From Nocardiopsis potens DSM 45234 (lineage in GTDB: Bacteria > Actinomycetota > Actinomycetes > Streptosporangiales > Streptosporangiaceae): 64,000 nt of DNA. Position 1 is the first letter of the stretch, and each line of letters begins with the position of its first letter. Positions 17,424 through 25,936 of the stretch are shown in pieces. The notes under the pieces were generated by a model. The model searched no databases, was not told the origin of the DNA, and saw only the letters and a list, made by a program, of their open reading frames with translations. Location: contig NZ_ANBB01000001.1 of NCBI RefSeq assembly GCF_000341105.1, positions 29,228-93,227 on the forward strand. The letters run 5' to 3'. The translations under genes and the position numbers were made by a program.

Positions 17424-18290
17424 TCAGCCGGCCGCCAGGTGTTCGGCGGTGGAGACGGTGCGGGCGATCTCGGCGGCGACCAGGTGCGGGGCGTCGGCCA
17501 TCGGGATGTGGCCGCAGCCGAGCAGGGTGACCAGGCGGGCGTGCGGGATGCGGCGCAGGGCGCGCGGCGCCCCCGACGGCGGCAGGAGCCGGTCCCGGTC
17601 GCCCCAGGCGATGGTCACCGGGCAGGGGACCGGGGAGGCGAACCGGTAGGAGGCGATCCGCGGGACCAGGCGGACGAACGGGGAGTCCGCGCCGACCAGG
17701 GTCGCGTCGAAGGCGAGGTGCGCGGCGGCGGGGGAGGCCGGGTCGCCGCGCAGCACCCGGCGGGCGATCGCGCGGGCCGGCGGGCTGGTCGCGGCGGCCA
17801 CCCGGACCGGCTCGGGGACCCGGCCGGCCGCGCGGGCACCCGCGGCCAGCAGCCGCAGCCCCGCGTGCGTGGCGGCCGGGGCGAACCCGGCGGGGGAGAA
17901 GGCGGTGACCGAGGCGGCGAACCCGCGCGCGCCCAGCTCCAGCGCGAGCGCTCCGCCCAACGAGTTCCCGGCCAGGTGCGGCCGCTCCAGGCCGAGCTCG
18001 GAGCACATCCGCTGCACCGTGTCGGCCAGCGAGGCGACGTCGTAGCGGGCGCCGGGCGGCGGGGCGTCGGAGGCGCCGAAGCCGGGCAGGTCCGGGGCGA
18101 GCAGGCGGTGCGCGCCGGCCAGCTCCCGCATCACCGGGTACCAGGTCTGCCGCCGGTGGCCCAGGCCGTGCAGCAGCACCACCGGGGTGCCCGAGCCGGC
18201 GAGGTCGTAGACGACGGCCCCGCGGCCCTCCGGTGCGGGGGCGGACCCCCTTCTCCGCCGCCGGCGGCGGGTCGGCACGGGCGCGCTCAC
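17424..18290 (-). CDS. Alpha/beta hydrolase
   Basis: A 288-residue alpha/beta hydrolase. The oxyanion strand is VVLLHGLGHRRQTWYPVM, the nucleophile elbow GNSLGGALALELG lies near residue 109 (Ser), the acid WGDRDRLLPP near 228 (Asp), and GCGHIPMADAPHLVA near 259 gives the His. The N-terminal 25 residues are an Arg-rich leader. The substrate is not evident. GTG 18290 is chosen because AGGAGG lies just upstream. It is 192 bp downstream of the acyl-CoA dehydrogenase operon on the same strand, behind a terminator. Confidence 0.85.
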   Translation of the reverse strand: MSAPVPTRRRRRRRGSAPAPEGRGAVVYDLAGSGTPVVLLHGLGHRRQTWYPVMRELAGAHRLLAPDLPGFGASDAPPPGARYDVASLADTVQRMCSELGLERPHLAGNSLGGALALELGARGFAASVTAFSPAGFAPAATHAGLRLLAAGARAAGRVPEPVRVAAATSPPARAIARRVLRGDPASPAAAHLAFDATLVGADSPFVRLVPRIASYRFASPVPCPVTIAWGDRDRLLPPSGAPRALRRIPHARLVTLLGCGHIPMADAPHLVAAEIARTVSTAEHLAAG

Positions 18291-18440
18291 CTCGGTCCTC
18301 CTCAGGGGTCGCGGTCCGGGCGGAAGGGCGGCGGCGCGGGCGCCCCGCCGGGTACGGCCCGGTCGGGACAACGGTACCGGCCGCCCGGGAGGCGTCCGCG
18401 CCCGGAGGCGCCTCGCCGGAGCGGTCGACGGGAGGGGCGT

Positions 18441-18471
18441 CCGGCCCGGCGCCGCATCGATGCCGGGCCGG
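18441..18471 (-). terminator. Terminator of the leucine-degradation operon
   Basis: A 10-bp stem (CCGGCCCGGC with complement) and 11-nt loop lies 12 bp after the acyl-CoA dehydrogenase stop codon on the minus strand. Confidence 0.6.
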
Positions 18472-18482
18472 GCCGGGGCGGG

Positions 18483-19652
18483 TCAGGCGGGGAGGCCCAG
18501 TTCCCGGGCGATGAGCATCTTCTGCACCTCGGAGGTGCCCTCGCCGATCTCCAGGATCTTGGCGTCCCGGTAGAACCGGCCGACCGGGTACTCGTTCATG
18601 AACCCGTAGCCGCCGAAGACCTGGGTGGCGTCCCGGCTGTTGTCCATGGCGGCGTTGGACGCCACCAGCTTGGCGATGGCCGCCTCCTTCTTGAACGGCT
18701 CCCCGGCCAGCATCCGGGCGGCCGCGTCGTAGTAGGCCAGCCGGGCGGTGTGCGTGCGGGCCTCCATCTCCGCGATCTTGAACTGGATGGCCTGGTAGCC
18801 GCCGATCGCGGAGCCGAACGCCTCGCGCTCGGCGGCGTAGCGCAGGCTCTCGTCCACGCAGCCCTGGGCCAGGCCGACGGAGAGCGCGGCGATGGCGATC
18901 CGGCCCTCGTCCAGGATGCGCAGGAACTGGGCGTAGCCGCGGCCGCGCTCGCCGACCAGGTTGGCCTCGGGCACCCGGACGCCGTCGAAGGCGAGCTCGC
19001 GGGTGTCCGAGGCGTTCCAGCCGACCTTGGAGTACTTCCTGCCGACGGTGAAGCCGGGGGTGCCGGAGGGGATGAGGATCGCGGAGATCTCCGGGCGGCC
19101 GTCCGGCCGCTCCCCGGTCACCGCGGTCACCGTCACCAGCGCGGTGATGTCGGTCCCGGAGTTGGTGATGAAGCACTTCGACCCGTTCACCACCCACTCG
19201 CCGCCCTCCAGCCGGGCGGTGGTCCGGGTGGCGCCCGCGTCGGAGCCGCCGCCCGGCTCGGTCAGGCCGAAGGCGCCCAGCGCCTCGCCCGAGCAGAGCC
19301 GGGGCAGCCAGGTCTTCTTCTGCTGCTCCGAACCGAACCGGTGGATCGGCATGGCGCCCAGAGACACCCCGGCCTCCAGGGTGATCGCCACCGAGGAGTC
19401 GACCCGGGCCAGCTCCTCCAGGGCCAGGCAGAGCGCGAAGTAGTCGCCGCCCATGCCGCCGTGCTCCTCCGGGAACGGCAGCCCGAACAGGCCCATCCGG
19501 CCCATCTTGGCGACGATGTCGTAGGGGAACTCCCCGCGCTCGTAGAGGTCGCCGATGACCGGCGCCACCTCCTCGCGGGCGAACGCCTCGACGGTGGCCC
19601 GCAGCTCCTCGTGCTCGGCGGACAGGGCGGTGGGTCGGGTCATCGCGGTCAT
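18483..19652 (-). CDS. Acyl-CoA dehydrogenase, probably isovaleryl-CoA type
   Basis: A 389-residue acyl-CoA dehydrogenase with FAD/substrate signatures AFGLTEPGGGSDAGA and WVVNGSKCFITNSG in the middle domain, and QVFGGYGFMNEYPVGRFYRDAKILEIGEGTSE near the C-terminus, where the Glu of GEGTSE is the usual catalytic-base region. It follows the biotin carboxylase with an ATGA overlap (start 19652, stop of the previous gene 19649). In actinobacteria a dehydrogenase beside methylcrotonyl-CoA carboxylase is usually the isovaleryl-CoA or broad branched-chain enzyme (AcdH/FadE19 type). That substrate assignment is from context. Confidence 0.85.
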   Translation of the reverse strand: MTAMTRPTALSAEHEELRATVEAFAREEVAPVIGDLYERGEFPYDIVAKMGRMGLFGLPFPEEHGGMGGDYFALCLALEELARVDSSVAITLEAGVSLGAMPIHRFGSEQQKKTWLPRLCSGEALGAFGLTEPGGGSDAGATRTTARLEGGEWVVNGSKCFITNSGTDITALVTVTAVTGERPDGRPEISAILIPSGTPGFTVGRKYSKVGWNASDTRELAFDGVRVPEANLVGERGRGYAQFLRILDEGRIAIAALSVGLAQGCVDESLRYAAEREAFGSAIGGYQAIQFKIAEMEARTHTARLAYYDAAARMLAGEPFKKEAAIAKLVASNAAMDNSRDATQVFGGYGFMNEYPVGRFYRDAKILEIGEGTSEVQKMLIARELGLPA

Positions 19653-21850
19653 TCCTGCTCCTCGGCGGGTTCGTCCGGTGCGGGCTGGTCGGGGGCGGCG
19701 GGTCCGGCGCCGCCCGGCGGGGCCGGGGCGGGGCCGTCCGCGCCGGCGGGGGCGATGGTGGCCAGGACCGCGTCCATGGCCACCGCGTCTCCGGGGCGCA
19801 CCGCCAGGTGGGCGACGGTCCCGTCGACGGGGGAGGCGACCGAGTGCTCCATCTTCATCGCCTCGACGACGACGACCGGCGCCCCGGCCCGGACCTCGTC
19901 GCCGACCGCGACCGGCACCGCGAGCACGGTCCCGGGCATCGGGCTGCGCAGCGGCCCGTCGTCGGCGGCGGCCGGGTCGCGCATCGGCGCCACCGAGGGG
20001 GCGTCGGAGAACGACCAGGCCGCGCCGGCGCGGCCGAGCCACAGCTCGCCGTCGCGGGCGGCCCGGGCGTACCGCTCGGTGCGCCCGGCCAGGGCCACGG
20101 TCAGGGTGCGGCCGTCGGCGGAGCGCGACGCGGCGGCCTCGGCCGGCTCCGCGCCCGCGACCCGCACCCGGTAGCGGCGGGCGCCGCCGCCGGCCGCACC
20201 GGGTTCGGCGGGGCCGATCCGGTGCACGTCCACCGCGACCGGGTCCCGGCCCGGCGCCCGCAGCCGCCAGGTGGTCCACTCCCGGCCGCCGACCCGCCAC
20301 CCGCTGGGCACCTCGAACGGGTCGGCCCCGGCGCCCTCCGGCTCCAGGCCCAGCTGGTGGTCGAGGGCGGCCGCGGCGTACACCTCCTCGGGGACCGCGC
20401 GCTCGGGGGAGGGCACCAGCTCGGGCCGGACCTGCTCGGTCAGGTCGGTGCTCAGGTCGCCGGCGGCGACCGCCGGGTGCGCCAGCAGCCGGCGCAGGAA
20501 CGCGACGTTGGTGCCGCAGCCGAGCAGGGTGTAGCCGGCCAGCGCGGCCGAGGCGCGGTGCAGCGCGGAGGCCCGGTCCGGCGCCCAGGCGACCACCTTG
20601 GCGAGCATCGGGTCGTAGGCGGAGGTGACCTCGGTGCCCTCGTCCAGCCCGGAGTCGACCCGGACGTGCTCGCCGGCCGGCTCGTCCAGGCGCAGCACGG
20701 TCCCGCCGGTGGGCAGGAATTCGCGGGCGGGGTCCTCGGCGTAGACCCGGCACTCCACCGCGTGCCCGGACAGCCCCACGTCGGCCTGGTCGAACGGCAG
20801 CGGCTCGCCCTGCGCCACCCGCAGCTGGAGCTCGACCAGGTCGATGCCGCGCCGCCCGCGGATCGCGACGGCCTCCTCGGTGACCGGGTGCTCGACCTGG
20901 AGCCGGGTGTTCATCTCCAGGAACGCGTACTCCGGGGCGGAGCCGCCGGGCCCGCCCTGCACGATGAACTCCACCGTGCCCGCGCCCACGTACCCGCAGG
21001 CCTTGGCGGCGGCGACCGCGGCCTCGCCCATCGCGGCGCGCAGCGCGGGGTCGACCAGCGGGGACGGCGCCTCCTCCACGATCTTCTGGTGCCGGCGCTG
21101 CAGGCTGCACTCGCGCTCGCCCAGGTGCAGCACGGTGCCGTGGCCGTCCGCCAGGACCTGCACCTCGATGTGGCGGGGCCGCTCGACGTACCGCTCGACC
21201 AGCAGCGTCGCGTCGCCGAAGGCGGCCAGGGCCTCGCGGCGCGCGGCCGCGGCGGCGGCGGCCAGCTCCTCGGGGGCGCGGACCAGCCGCATGCCCTTGC
21301 CGCCGCCGCCCGCCGACGGCTTGATCAGCAGCGGGTACCCGGCCCGCTCGGCGGCCGCGGCCAGTTCGGCGTCGCCCAGCGGCGCGCCGGGCTCCTCGGC
21401 GAAGCCGGGCAGCAGCGGCACCCCGGCCGCGGCGACCGCGGCCTTGGCGCGGATCTTGTCGCCCATGGCCTCGATGGCCTCCGGCGGCGGGCCGACGAAC
21501 ACCAGGCCCGCGGCGGCGCACTCGCGGGCGAACCCGGCGTTCTCGGAGAGGAACCCGTAGCCGGGGTGGACCATGGCGGCGCCGGCGGCGCGCGCGGCGC
21601 GGACGATCGCCGGCCCGTTCAGGTAGCTGTCGGCCAGCGCTGCGCCGCCGAGGCGGACGGCGGTGTCGGCCTCCCGGACGTGCCGGGCGCCGGCGTCGCC
21701 GTCGCCGTGGACCGCCACCGACCGCATGCCGAGCCGACGCAGCGTGCGCATGATCCGCACCGCGATCTCGCCCCGGTTGGCGACCAGCACCGCGGGGGGC
21801 TCGCCGGGGCGGCAGCCGGTGGCCTGCTCTCGGGGGCCCGTCGTCGTCAT
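19649..21850 (-). CDS. accA1: Biotin carboxylase/BCCP, methylcrotonyl-CoA carboxylase alpha
   Basis: A 733-residue biotin-dependent carboxylase alpha chain. An N-terminal biotin carboxylase (VLVANRGEIAVRIMRTL; ATP-grasp loop KPSAGGGGKGMRLV; HIEVQVLAD; EFIVQ; EMNTRLQVEHPVTE) is joined to a C-terminal biotinyl domain with the target lysine in EAMKMEHSVASPVDG. It carboxylates its own biotin with bicarbonate and ATP and hands the carboxyl to the adjacent carboxyltransferase. ATG 21850 is preferred because GAGAGG lies 6 nt upstream; an in-frame GTG at 21871 is the alternative. It overlaps the next gene by 4 bp. Confidence 0.9.
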   Translation of the reverse strand: MTTTGPREQATGCRPGEPPAVLVANRGEIAVRIMRTLRRLGMRSVAVHGDGDAGARHVREADTAVRLGGAALADSYLNGPAIVRAARAAGAAMVHPGYGFLSENAGFARECAAAGLVFVGPPPEAIEAMGDKIRAKAAVAAAGVPLLPGFAEEPGAPLGDAELAAAAERAGYPLLIKPSAGGGGKGMRLVRAPEELAAAAAAARREALAAFGDATLLVERYVERPRHIEVQVLADGHGTVLHLGERECSLQRRHQKIVEEAPSPLVDPALRAAMGEAAVAAAKACGYVGAGTVEFIVQGGPGGSAPEYAFLEMNTRLQVEHPVTEEAVAIRGRRGIDLVELQLRVAQGEPLPFDQADVGLSGHAVECRVYAEDPAREFLPTGGTVLRLDEPAGEHVRVDSGLDEGTEVTSAYDPMLAKVVAWAPDRASALHRASAALAGYTLLGCGTNVAFLRRLLAHPAVAAGDLSTDLTEQVRPELVPSPERAVPEEVYAAAALDHQLGLEPEGAGADPFEVPSGWRVGGREWTTWRLRAPGRDPVAVDVHRIGPAEPGAAGGGARRYRVRVAGAEPAEAAASRSADGRTLTVALAGRTERYARAARDGELWLGRAGAAWSFSDAPSVAPMRDPAAADDGPLRSPMPGTVLAVPVAVGDEVRAGAPVVVVEAMKMEHSVASPVDGTVAHLAVRPGDAVAMDAVLATIAPAGADGPAPAPPGGAGPAAPDQPAPDEPAEEQE

Positions 21851-21877
21851 CGTCAACCTCTCATCCGGCACGGTGGC

Positions 21878-23503
21878 TCACATCCTGAAGACGCCGTAGC
21901 CCACGGGCTCCAGCGGTGCGCGGCGGGCGGCCGACAGGCCCAGGCCGAGCACGGTGCGGGTGTCCGCGGGGTCGATCACGCCGTCGTCCCACAGCCGGGC
22001 GGTGGAGTAGTAGGGCTCGCCCTGCTCCTCGTACTGCTCGCGGATGGGCGCCTTGAAGCCCTCCTCCGCCTCGGCGGGCCACTCCTCACCGCGGGCGGCC
22101 ATCTGGTCGCGGCGCACCGTGGACAGCACCGAGGCGGCCTGCTCGCCGCCCATCACCGAGATCCGGGCGTTGGGCCACATCCACAGGAACCGGGGCGAGT
22201 AGGCGCGGCCGCACATGCTGTAGTTGCCGGCGCCGAACGAGCCGCCGATGACCACGGTGAACTTGGGGACCCGGGCGCAGGAGACGGCGGTGACCATCTT
22301 CGCGCCGTGCTTGGCGATGCCGCCGGCCTCGTAGTCGCGGCCGACCATGAACCCGGAGATGTTCTGCAGGAACACCAGCGGGATGGAGCGGCGGTCGCAC
22401 AGCTCGATGAAGTGCGCGCCCTTCATCGCCGACTCGGCGAACAGGATGCCGTTGTTGGCGACGATGCCGACCGGGTGGCCGTGCAGGTGCGCGAAGCCGG
22501 TCACCAGGGTGGAGCCGTACTCGGCCTTGAACTCGGTGAACTCGCTGGCGTCGACGATGCGGCCGATCACCTCGCGCACGTCGTAGGGGGTGCGGGTGTC
22601 GGTCGGCACGATGCCGTACAGCTCGCCGGGGTCGAGCGCGGGCGGACGGGACTCGCGCCGCTCCCAGGCGGGCTCGGGGCGCGGGCCCAGGGTGCCGGCG
22701 ATGCCGCGGACGATGGACAGCGCGTGCGCGTCGTCGTCGGCGAGGTGGTCGGTGACCCCGGAGACGCGCGAGTGCAGGTCGCCGCCGCCCAGCTCCTCGG
22801 CGGTGACCACCTCGCCGGTGGCGGCCTTCACCAGCGGCGGCCCGCCGAGGAAGATGGTGCCCTGCTCGCGGACGATGACCGCCTCGTCGCTCATCGCCGG
22901 GACGTAGGCGCCGCCGGCGGTGCACGAGCCCAGCACCGCGGCCAGCTGCGGGATGCCCAGCCGGGACATGGTGGCCTGGTTGTAGAAGATCCGGCCGAAG
23001 TGCTCGCGGTCCGGGAACACCTCGTCCTGCATGGGCAGGAACGCGCCGCCGGAGTCCACCAGGTAGACGCAGGGCAGCCGGTTGTGCAGCGCCACCTCCT
23101 GGGCGCGCAGGTGCTTCTTCACCGTCATCGGGTAGTAGGTGCCGCCCTTGACGGTGGCGTCGTTGGCGACGATGACGGCCTCGCGCCCGGCGATCCGGCC
23201 CACGCCGGTGATGATGCCCGCGGCGGGGGCGTCGCCGCCGTCCTCGCCGTACAGGCCCCAGGCGGCGAGCGGGGACAGCTCCAGGAACGGCGACCCGGGG
23301 TCGAGGACGGCCCGGACCCGGTCCCGGGGGAGGAGCTTGCCGCGTTCGACGTGGCGGATGCGGGTCTTCTCCGGGCCGCCGAGCGAGGTCTCGGCGATCC
23401 GCTCCCGGAGCCGGGCGGCGAGGGCCCTGTTGGCCTCGGCGTTCGCGGCGAACGCGGCGGAGCCGGTGTCGACCGCGGAGGAGAGCGCGGGTGCCCTGCT
23501 CAT
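21878..23503 (-). CDS. accD1: Methylcrotonyl-CoA carboxylase beta (carboxyltransferase)
   Basis: A 541-residue carboxyltransferase. Segments such as [67 protein letters not shown] and [19 protein letters not shown] are nearly those of mitochondrial MCCC2. This distinguishes it from propionyl- and acetyl-CoA carboxylases. It transfers carboxyl from biotin to 3-methylcrotonyl-CoA in leucine breakdown. ATG 23503 is followed 374 bp later by the alpha subunit gene. It is first in its operon and divergent from a TetR regulator. An HMG-CoA lyase gene, common in such operons, is absent here. Confidence 0.92.
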   Translation of the reverse strand: MSRAPALSSAVDTGSAAFAANAEANRALAARLRERIAETSLGGPEKTRIRHVERGKLLPRDRVRAVLDPGSPFLELSPLAAWGLYGEDGGDAPAAGIITGVGRIAGREAVIVANDATVKGGTYYPMTVKKHLRAQEVALHNRLPCVYLVDSGGAFLPMQDEVFPDREHFGRIFYNQATMSRLGIPQLAAVLGSCTAGGAYVPAMSDEAVIVREQGTIFLGGPPLVKAATGEVVTAEELGGGDLHSRVSGVTDHLADDDAHALSIVRGIAGTLGPRPEPAWERRESRPPALDPGELYGIVPTDTRTPYDVREVIGRIVDASEFTEFKAEYGSTLVTGFAHLHGHPVGIVANNGILFAESAMKGAHFIELCDRRSIPLVFLQNISGFMVGRDYEAGGIAKHGAKMVTAVSCARVPKFTVVIGGSFGAGNYSMCGRAYSPRFLWMWPNARISVMGGEQAASVLSTVRRDQMAARGEEWPAEAEEGFKAPIREQYEEQGEPYYSTARLWDDGVIDPADTRTVLGLGLSAARRAPLEPVGYGVFRM

Positions 23504-23517
23504 CGATTCCCCTCTTG

Positions 23518-23561
23518 GTTAATGACCGCTAACATGGCTGATGTTAATGATGATTAACATC
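23518..23561. promoter_or_regulatory. Operator array between accD1 and tetR genes
   Basis: Four GTTA-type half-sites follow each other at about 12-bp spacing with alternating orientation: GTTAAT at 23518, CTAACAT at 23529, ATGTTAAT at 23541 and ATTAACAT at 23553. The last two form a perfect inverted repeat with 9-bp arms and 4-bp spacer (23540-23561). The stretch is far AT-richer than its surroundings. It fits binding of the divergent TetR repressor, possibly as two dimers. Confidence 0.7.
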
Positions 23562-23661
23562 GGTGTCCAGGGTCACACCGGCCGGCGGCGGTACGATTCC
23601 GCCCCGGTGCCCCTGGCCGGGGCGGGACCGGCGGAGGCCGGGGAGGACGAGGGGAGCGCCG

Positions 23662-24252
23662 ATGGCCAACCGGGTCGCCGGAGCGCGCCGCGCGGAGATC
23701 CTGCGCGCGGCGGCCGAACTGTTCGCGGCGCGCGGCTACCACGGCGCCTCGATCGAGGACCTGGGGCGCGCGGTGGGCACCAGCGGCCCCGCGCTCTACC
23801 GGCACTTCCCGGGCAAGGAGGCGCTGCTCGGCGCGATGCTGCTGGACATCAGCGAGCGGCTGGCCGCGCAGGGCGCCGAGCTGGCCGCCGCGGCCGCCGG
23901 GCCCGGCGCCGCGCTGGACGCCCTGCTCCGCGGGCACATCGACTTCGCGCTGAACGAGCCGGCCCTGATCACCGTGCACGACCGCGAACTCGGCAACGTC
24001 CCCGATCCGGACCGCCGCCGGATCCGCAGCCTGCAGCGCGGCTACACCGAGCGGTGGGTCGCGGTCCTGGCGGAGCTGCGCCCCGGCGTCCCCGCGGAGA
24101 CCCTGCGGGCCGGCGTGCACGCGGTCTTCGGGCTGCTCAACTCCACCCCGCACAGCGCGGGCCGGCTCGCCCCGGAGCGGATGTCGGCGCTGCTGTTCCG
24201 GATGGGCCGGGCCGCCCTGCTCTCCGCCGCGGAGGACGCGCCCGCCGGCTGA
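23662..24252 (+). CDS. TetR family regulator of the accD1 operon
   Basis: A 196-residue TetR protein. The N-terminal helix-turn-helix RAEILRAAAELFAARGYHGASIEDLGRAVGTSGPALYRHFPGKEALL is canonical; the C-terminal ligand domain is Ala/Leu-rich. It is divergent from accD1, with an array of GTTA half-sites between them, so it most likely represses the leucine/isovalerate operon and perhaps itself, as the TetR-type LiuQ regulators do. ATG 23662 follows GAGGGGAG; upstream in-frame codons lack a ribosome site. It ends 24 bp before the 1.58-kb repeat element. Confidence 0.85.
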   Translation: MANRVAGARRAEILRAAAELFAARGYHGASIEDLGRAVGTSGPALYRHFPGKEALLGAMLLDISERLAAQGAELAAAAAGPGAALDALLRGHIDFALNEPALITVHDRELGNVPDPDRRRIRSLQRGYTERWVAVLAELRPGVPAETLRAGVHAVFGLLNSTPHSAGRLAPERMSALLFRMGRAALLSAAEDAPAG

Positions 24253-24373
24253 GCACTCCCGCCCCGCCCCCGACCCCGATGACCTCGGCGCTGCGGCCCT
24301 ATCGGAGGCCCTATCGGAGCGGGTGGTTTCCAGTGTCCGCTGCAACACCGCCCACCAGAGGATCAGAGGGGAG

Positions 24374-24813
24374 GGGGACCGGCCGGTCGGTCGGGCGCGG
24401 CGCATCGCGGAGCGAAGGTTCAAGACGGGCGGCGACGGCGGAGGTAGGGGCGGGGCGGAGGCGATCGCCCGGGCGCGGCGTTCCACGGGGCGGGGGTTCA
24501 AGCGGGCGGCGAGGGCGGGAGGGGGACCGGCCGGTCGGGCGCGGCGCATCGCGGAGCGAAGGTCCAGACGGGCGGCGACGGCGGCGGTAGGGGCGGGGCC
24601 GGGCGCCTCACCCGGGCGCGGCGCCCCACGGGGCCGGGGTTCAGGCAGGCGGCGACGGCGGCAGCGAGGGGACCGGCCGGCCGGTCGGGCGCGGCGCCCC
24701 GCAGAGCGAAGGTCCAGACGGGCGGCGACGGCAGCGGTAGGGACGGGGCCGGGCGCCTCACCCGGGCGCGGCGCCTCACGGGGCGGGGGTTCAAGCGGAC
24801 GGCGGGGGCGGGG
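24374..24813 (+). repeat. Left array: six alternating ~73-bp units
   Basis: Units start near 24374, 24447, 24521, 24590, 24668 and 24740. Type A units carry ACCGGCCGGTCGGGCGCGGC and AGCGAAGGT(T/C)CA; type B units carry GCCCGGGCGCGGCG or CTCACCCGGGCGCGGCG and GGGGTTCA. Both types end in CGGGCGGCGACGGCGG-like sequence. Lengths vary from 69 to 78 bp. Reading the array as protein gives only Arg/Gly/Ala repeats. Confidence 0.85.
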
Positions 24814-24946
24814 AGGGGGCCGGGCGCCGCGTTCACCGGCCAGCTTCGGCACGTGCTCCCACCGGGGGTGGTCATATCCCGTATGCCGGGTTTTCGGCGA
24901 GGGTCGGGCAGGGGTGGGGGCGCCCTGCGCACTGCGAGAGCACCCC

Positions 24947-25196
24947 GATGACATCTACCAGCGAGTAGTAATCCCTGAGGCCCCCGTCGCCCTCTCCCTG
25001 GTCACCCAGAGTGGCCAAGGCGGGCCCTCCTGGCAGGGCAAAAGCGACATCTCGCCCCCGTACCGCCCCTTCCCGGGTTCCGGCCCCCTGCATCCCGATC
25101 TTCCGGGCGGCTCGAACCCCCGAACACCGGCCCGATCAGGGCGATTCAGGCCTCCCGGGGGCCGATCCGGGCCGGGATGCGCGCCCGGGAATCCCC
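24947..25196. other. Unpaired core of the repeat element
   Basis: This 250-bp centre of the element shows no obvious arm-to-arm pairing and is less repetitive than the arms. It contains the least GC-rich part of the element (ATCTACCAGCGAGTAGTAAT near 24953). I see no gene, RNA fold of known type or recombinase site. Confidence 0.5.
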
Positions 25197-25359
25197 GGGG
25201 TGCTCTCGCGGTGCGCAGGGCGCCCTACCCTGCCATCACCCTCCGTATTCACCCAGGTCAGGGAGGTGCGGTGGTTGCCCGGCAGCCGGCCCCGGCGCCC
25301 GAGGCAACGCGGGAACGGCGAACCCGCCACCCCGGCCCACCCCGACCGCCCCCACCCGC

Positions 25360-25775
25360 TCTGCCGCACCCGACCGACCGGCCGGTGCCCACCACCGCCC
25401 TCGCCGCCTGCTTGAACCCTCACCTCGTGGAGCTCGCGCCCGGCCGGAGCGCCCGGCCACGCCCCTACCGCTGCCGTCGCCGCCCGTCTTGACCTCCGCT
25501 CCGCGAGACGCCGCACTCGACCGACCGGCCGGTCCCCACCGCCGCCGTCGCCGCCGGTCTGAACCTTCGCTCCGCGAGGCGCCGCGCCCGGGCGACCGCC
25601 TCCGCCCCGCCCCCACCGCTGCCGTCGCCGCTGCTTGAACCTTCGCTCCGCGATGCGCCGCGCCCGACCGACCGGCCGGTCCCCCTCCCGCCCTCGCCGC
25701 CCGCTTGAACCTCCGCCCCGTGGGGCGTCGCGCTCGGGTGAGGCGCTCGGTCGGGGCACTTCCGGCCCCTCACCC
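25360..25775 (-). repeat. Right array: inverted copies of the ~73-bp units
   Basis: In reverse complement this stretch gives the same alternating A/B units as the left array (about five and a half units), including ACCGGCCGGTCGGTCGGGCG and CGCGGAGCGAAGGTTCA. The units are more diverged from each other than those on the left. Confidence 0.85.
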
Positions 25776-25879
25776 CTCGCCCCTCCCGGGTTCCTCGTTA
25801 CAACGGCCACTTGACGGCAAGCGCTCTGACCGGGCCGCAGCGCCGAGGTCATCGCGTGCTGGGGCGCGGGGGGCCGAGG

Positions 25880-25928
25880 AAAGGGAAAAGGCCGGCGGCC
25901 GGCCCGCGGAGCGCGAGCCGGCCGCCGG
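25880..25928 (-). terminator. Terminator of the secreted Pro/Glu-rich protein gene
   Basis: A perfect 12-bp stem (CCGGCGGCCGGC and complement, 25892-25903 with 25917-25928) is followed on the minus strand by CCTTTTCCCTTTCC, a T-rich tail. It begins 8 bp after the stop codon. Confidence 0.75.
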
Positions 25929-25936
25929 TTCCCGGT

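Larger units (their letters stand above)
24277..25854. mobile_element. 1.58-kb inverted-repeat-bounded repeat element, no transposase
   Basis: The ends are perfect 23-bp inverted repeats: CGATGACCTCGGCGCTGCGG at 24277 continues to 24299 and is matched in reverse complement at 25832-25854. Inside each end lies an array of about 73-bp units, alternating two related forms, in opposite orientation on the two sides. Further in, a second inverted pair (24918-24946 and 25197-25225) differs at one of 29 positions. The centre of symmetry is near 25070 at every level. No transposase or recombinase is present and no target duplication is obvious. It behaves like a non-autonomous element or very large imperfect palindrome, but mobility is inference. 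Confidence 0.75.

Noticed and set aside
24374..25775. CRISPR array
   Set aside because: The units follow each other without unique spacers of constant length, are inverted between the two halves, and no cas genes are present.
24323..25852. Arg/Gly/Ala-rich open frames on both strands of the repeat element
   Set aside because: They only translate the 73-bp repeats, appear equally on both strands and lack ribosome sites; the region is better explained as non-coding repeats.
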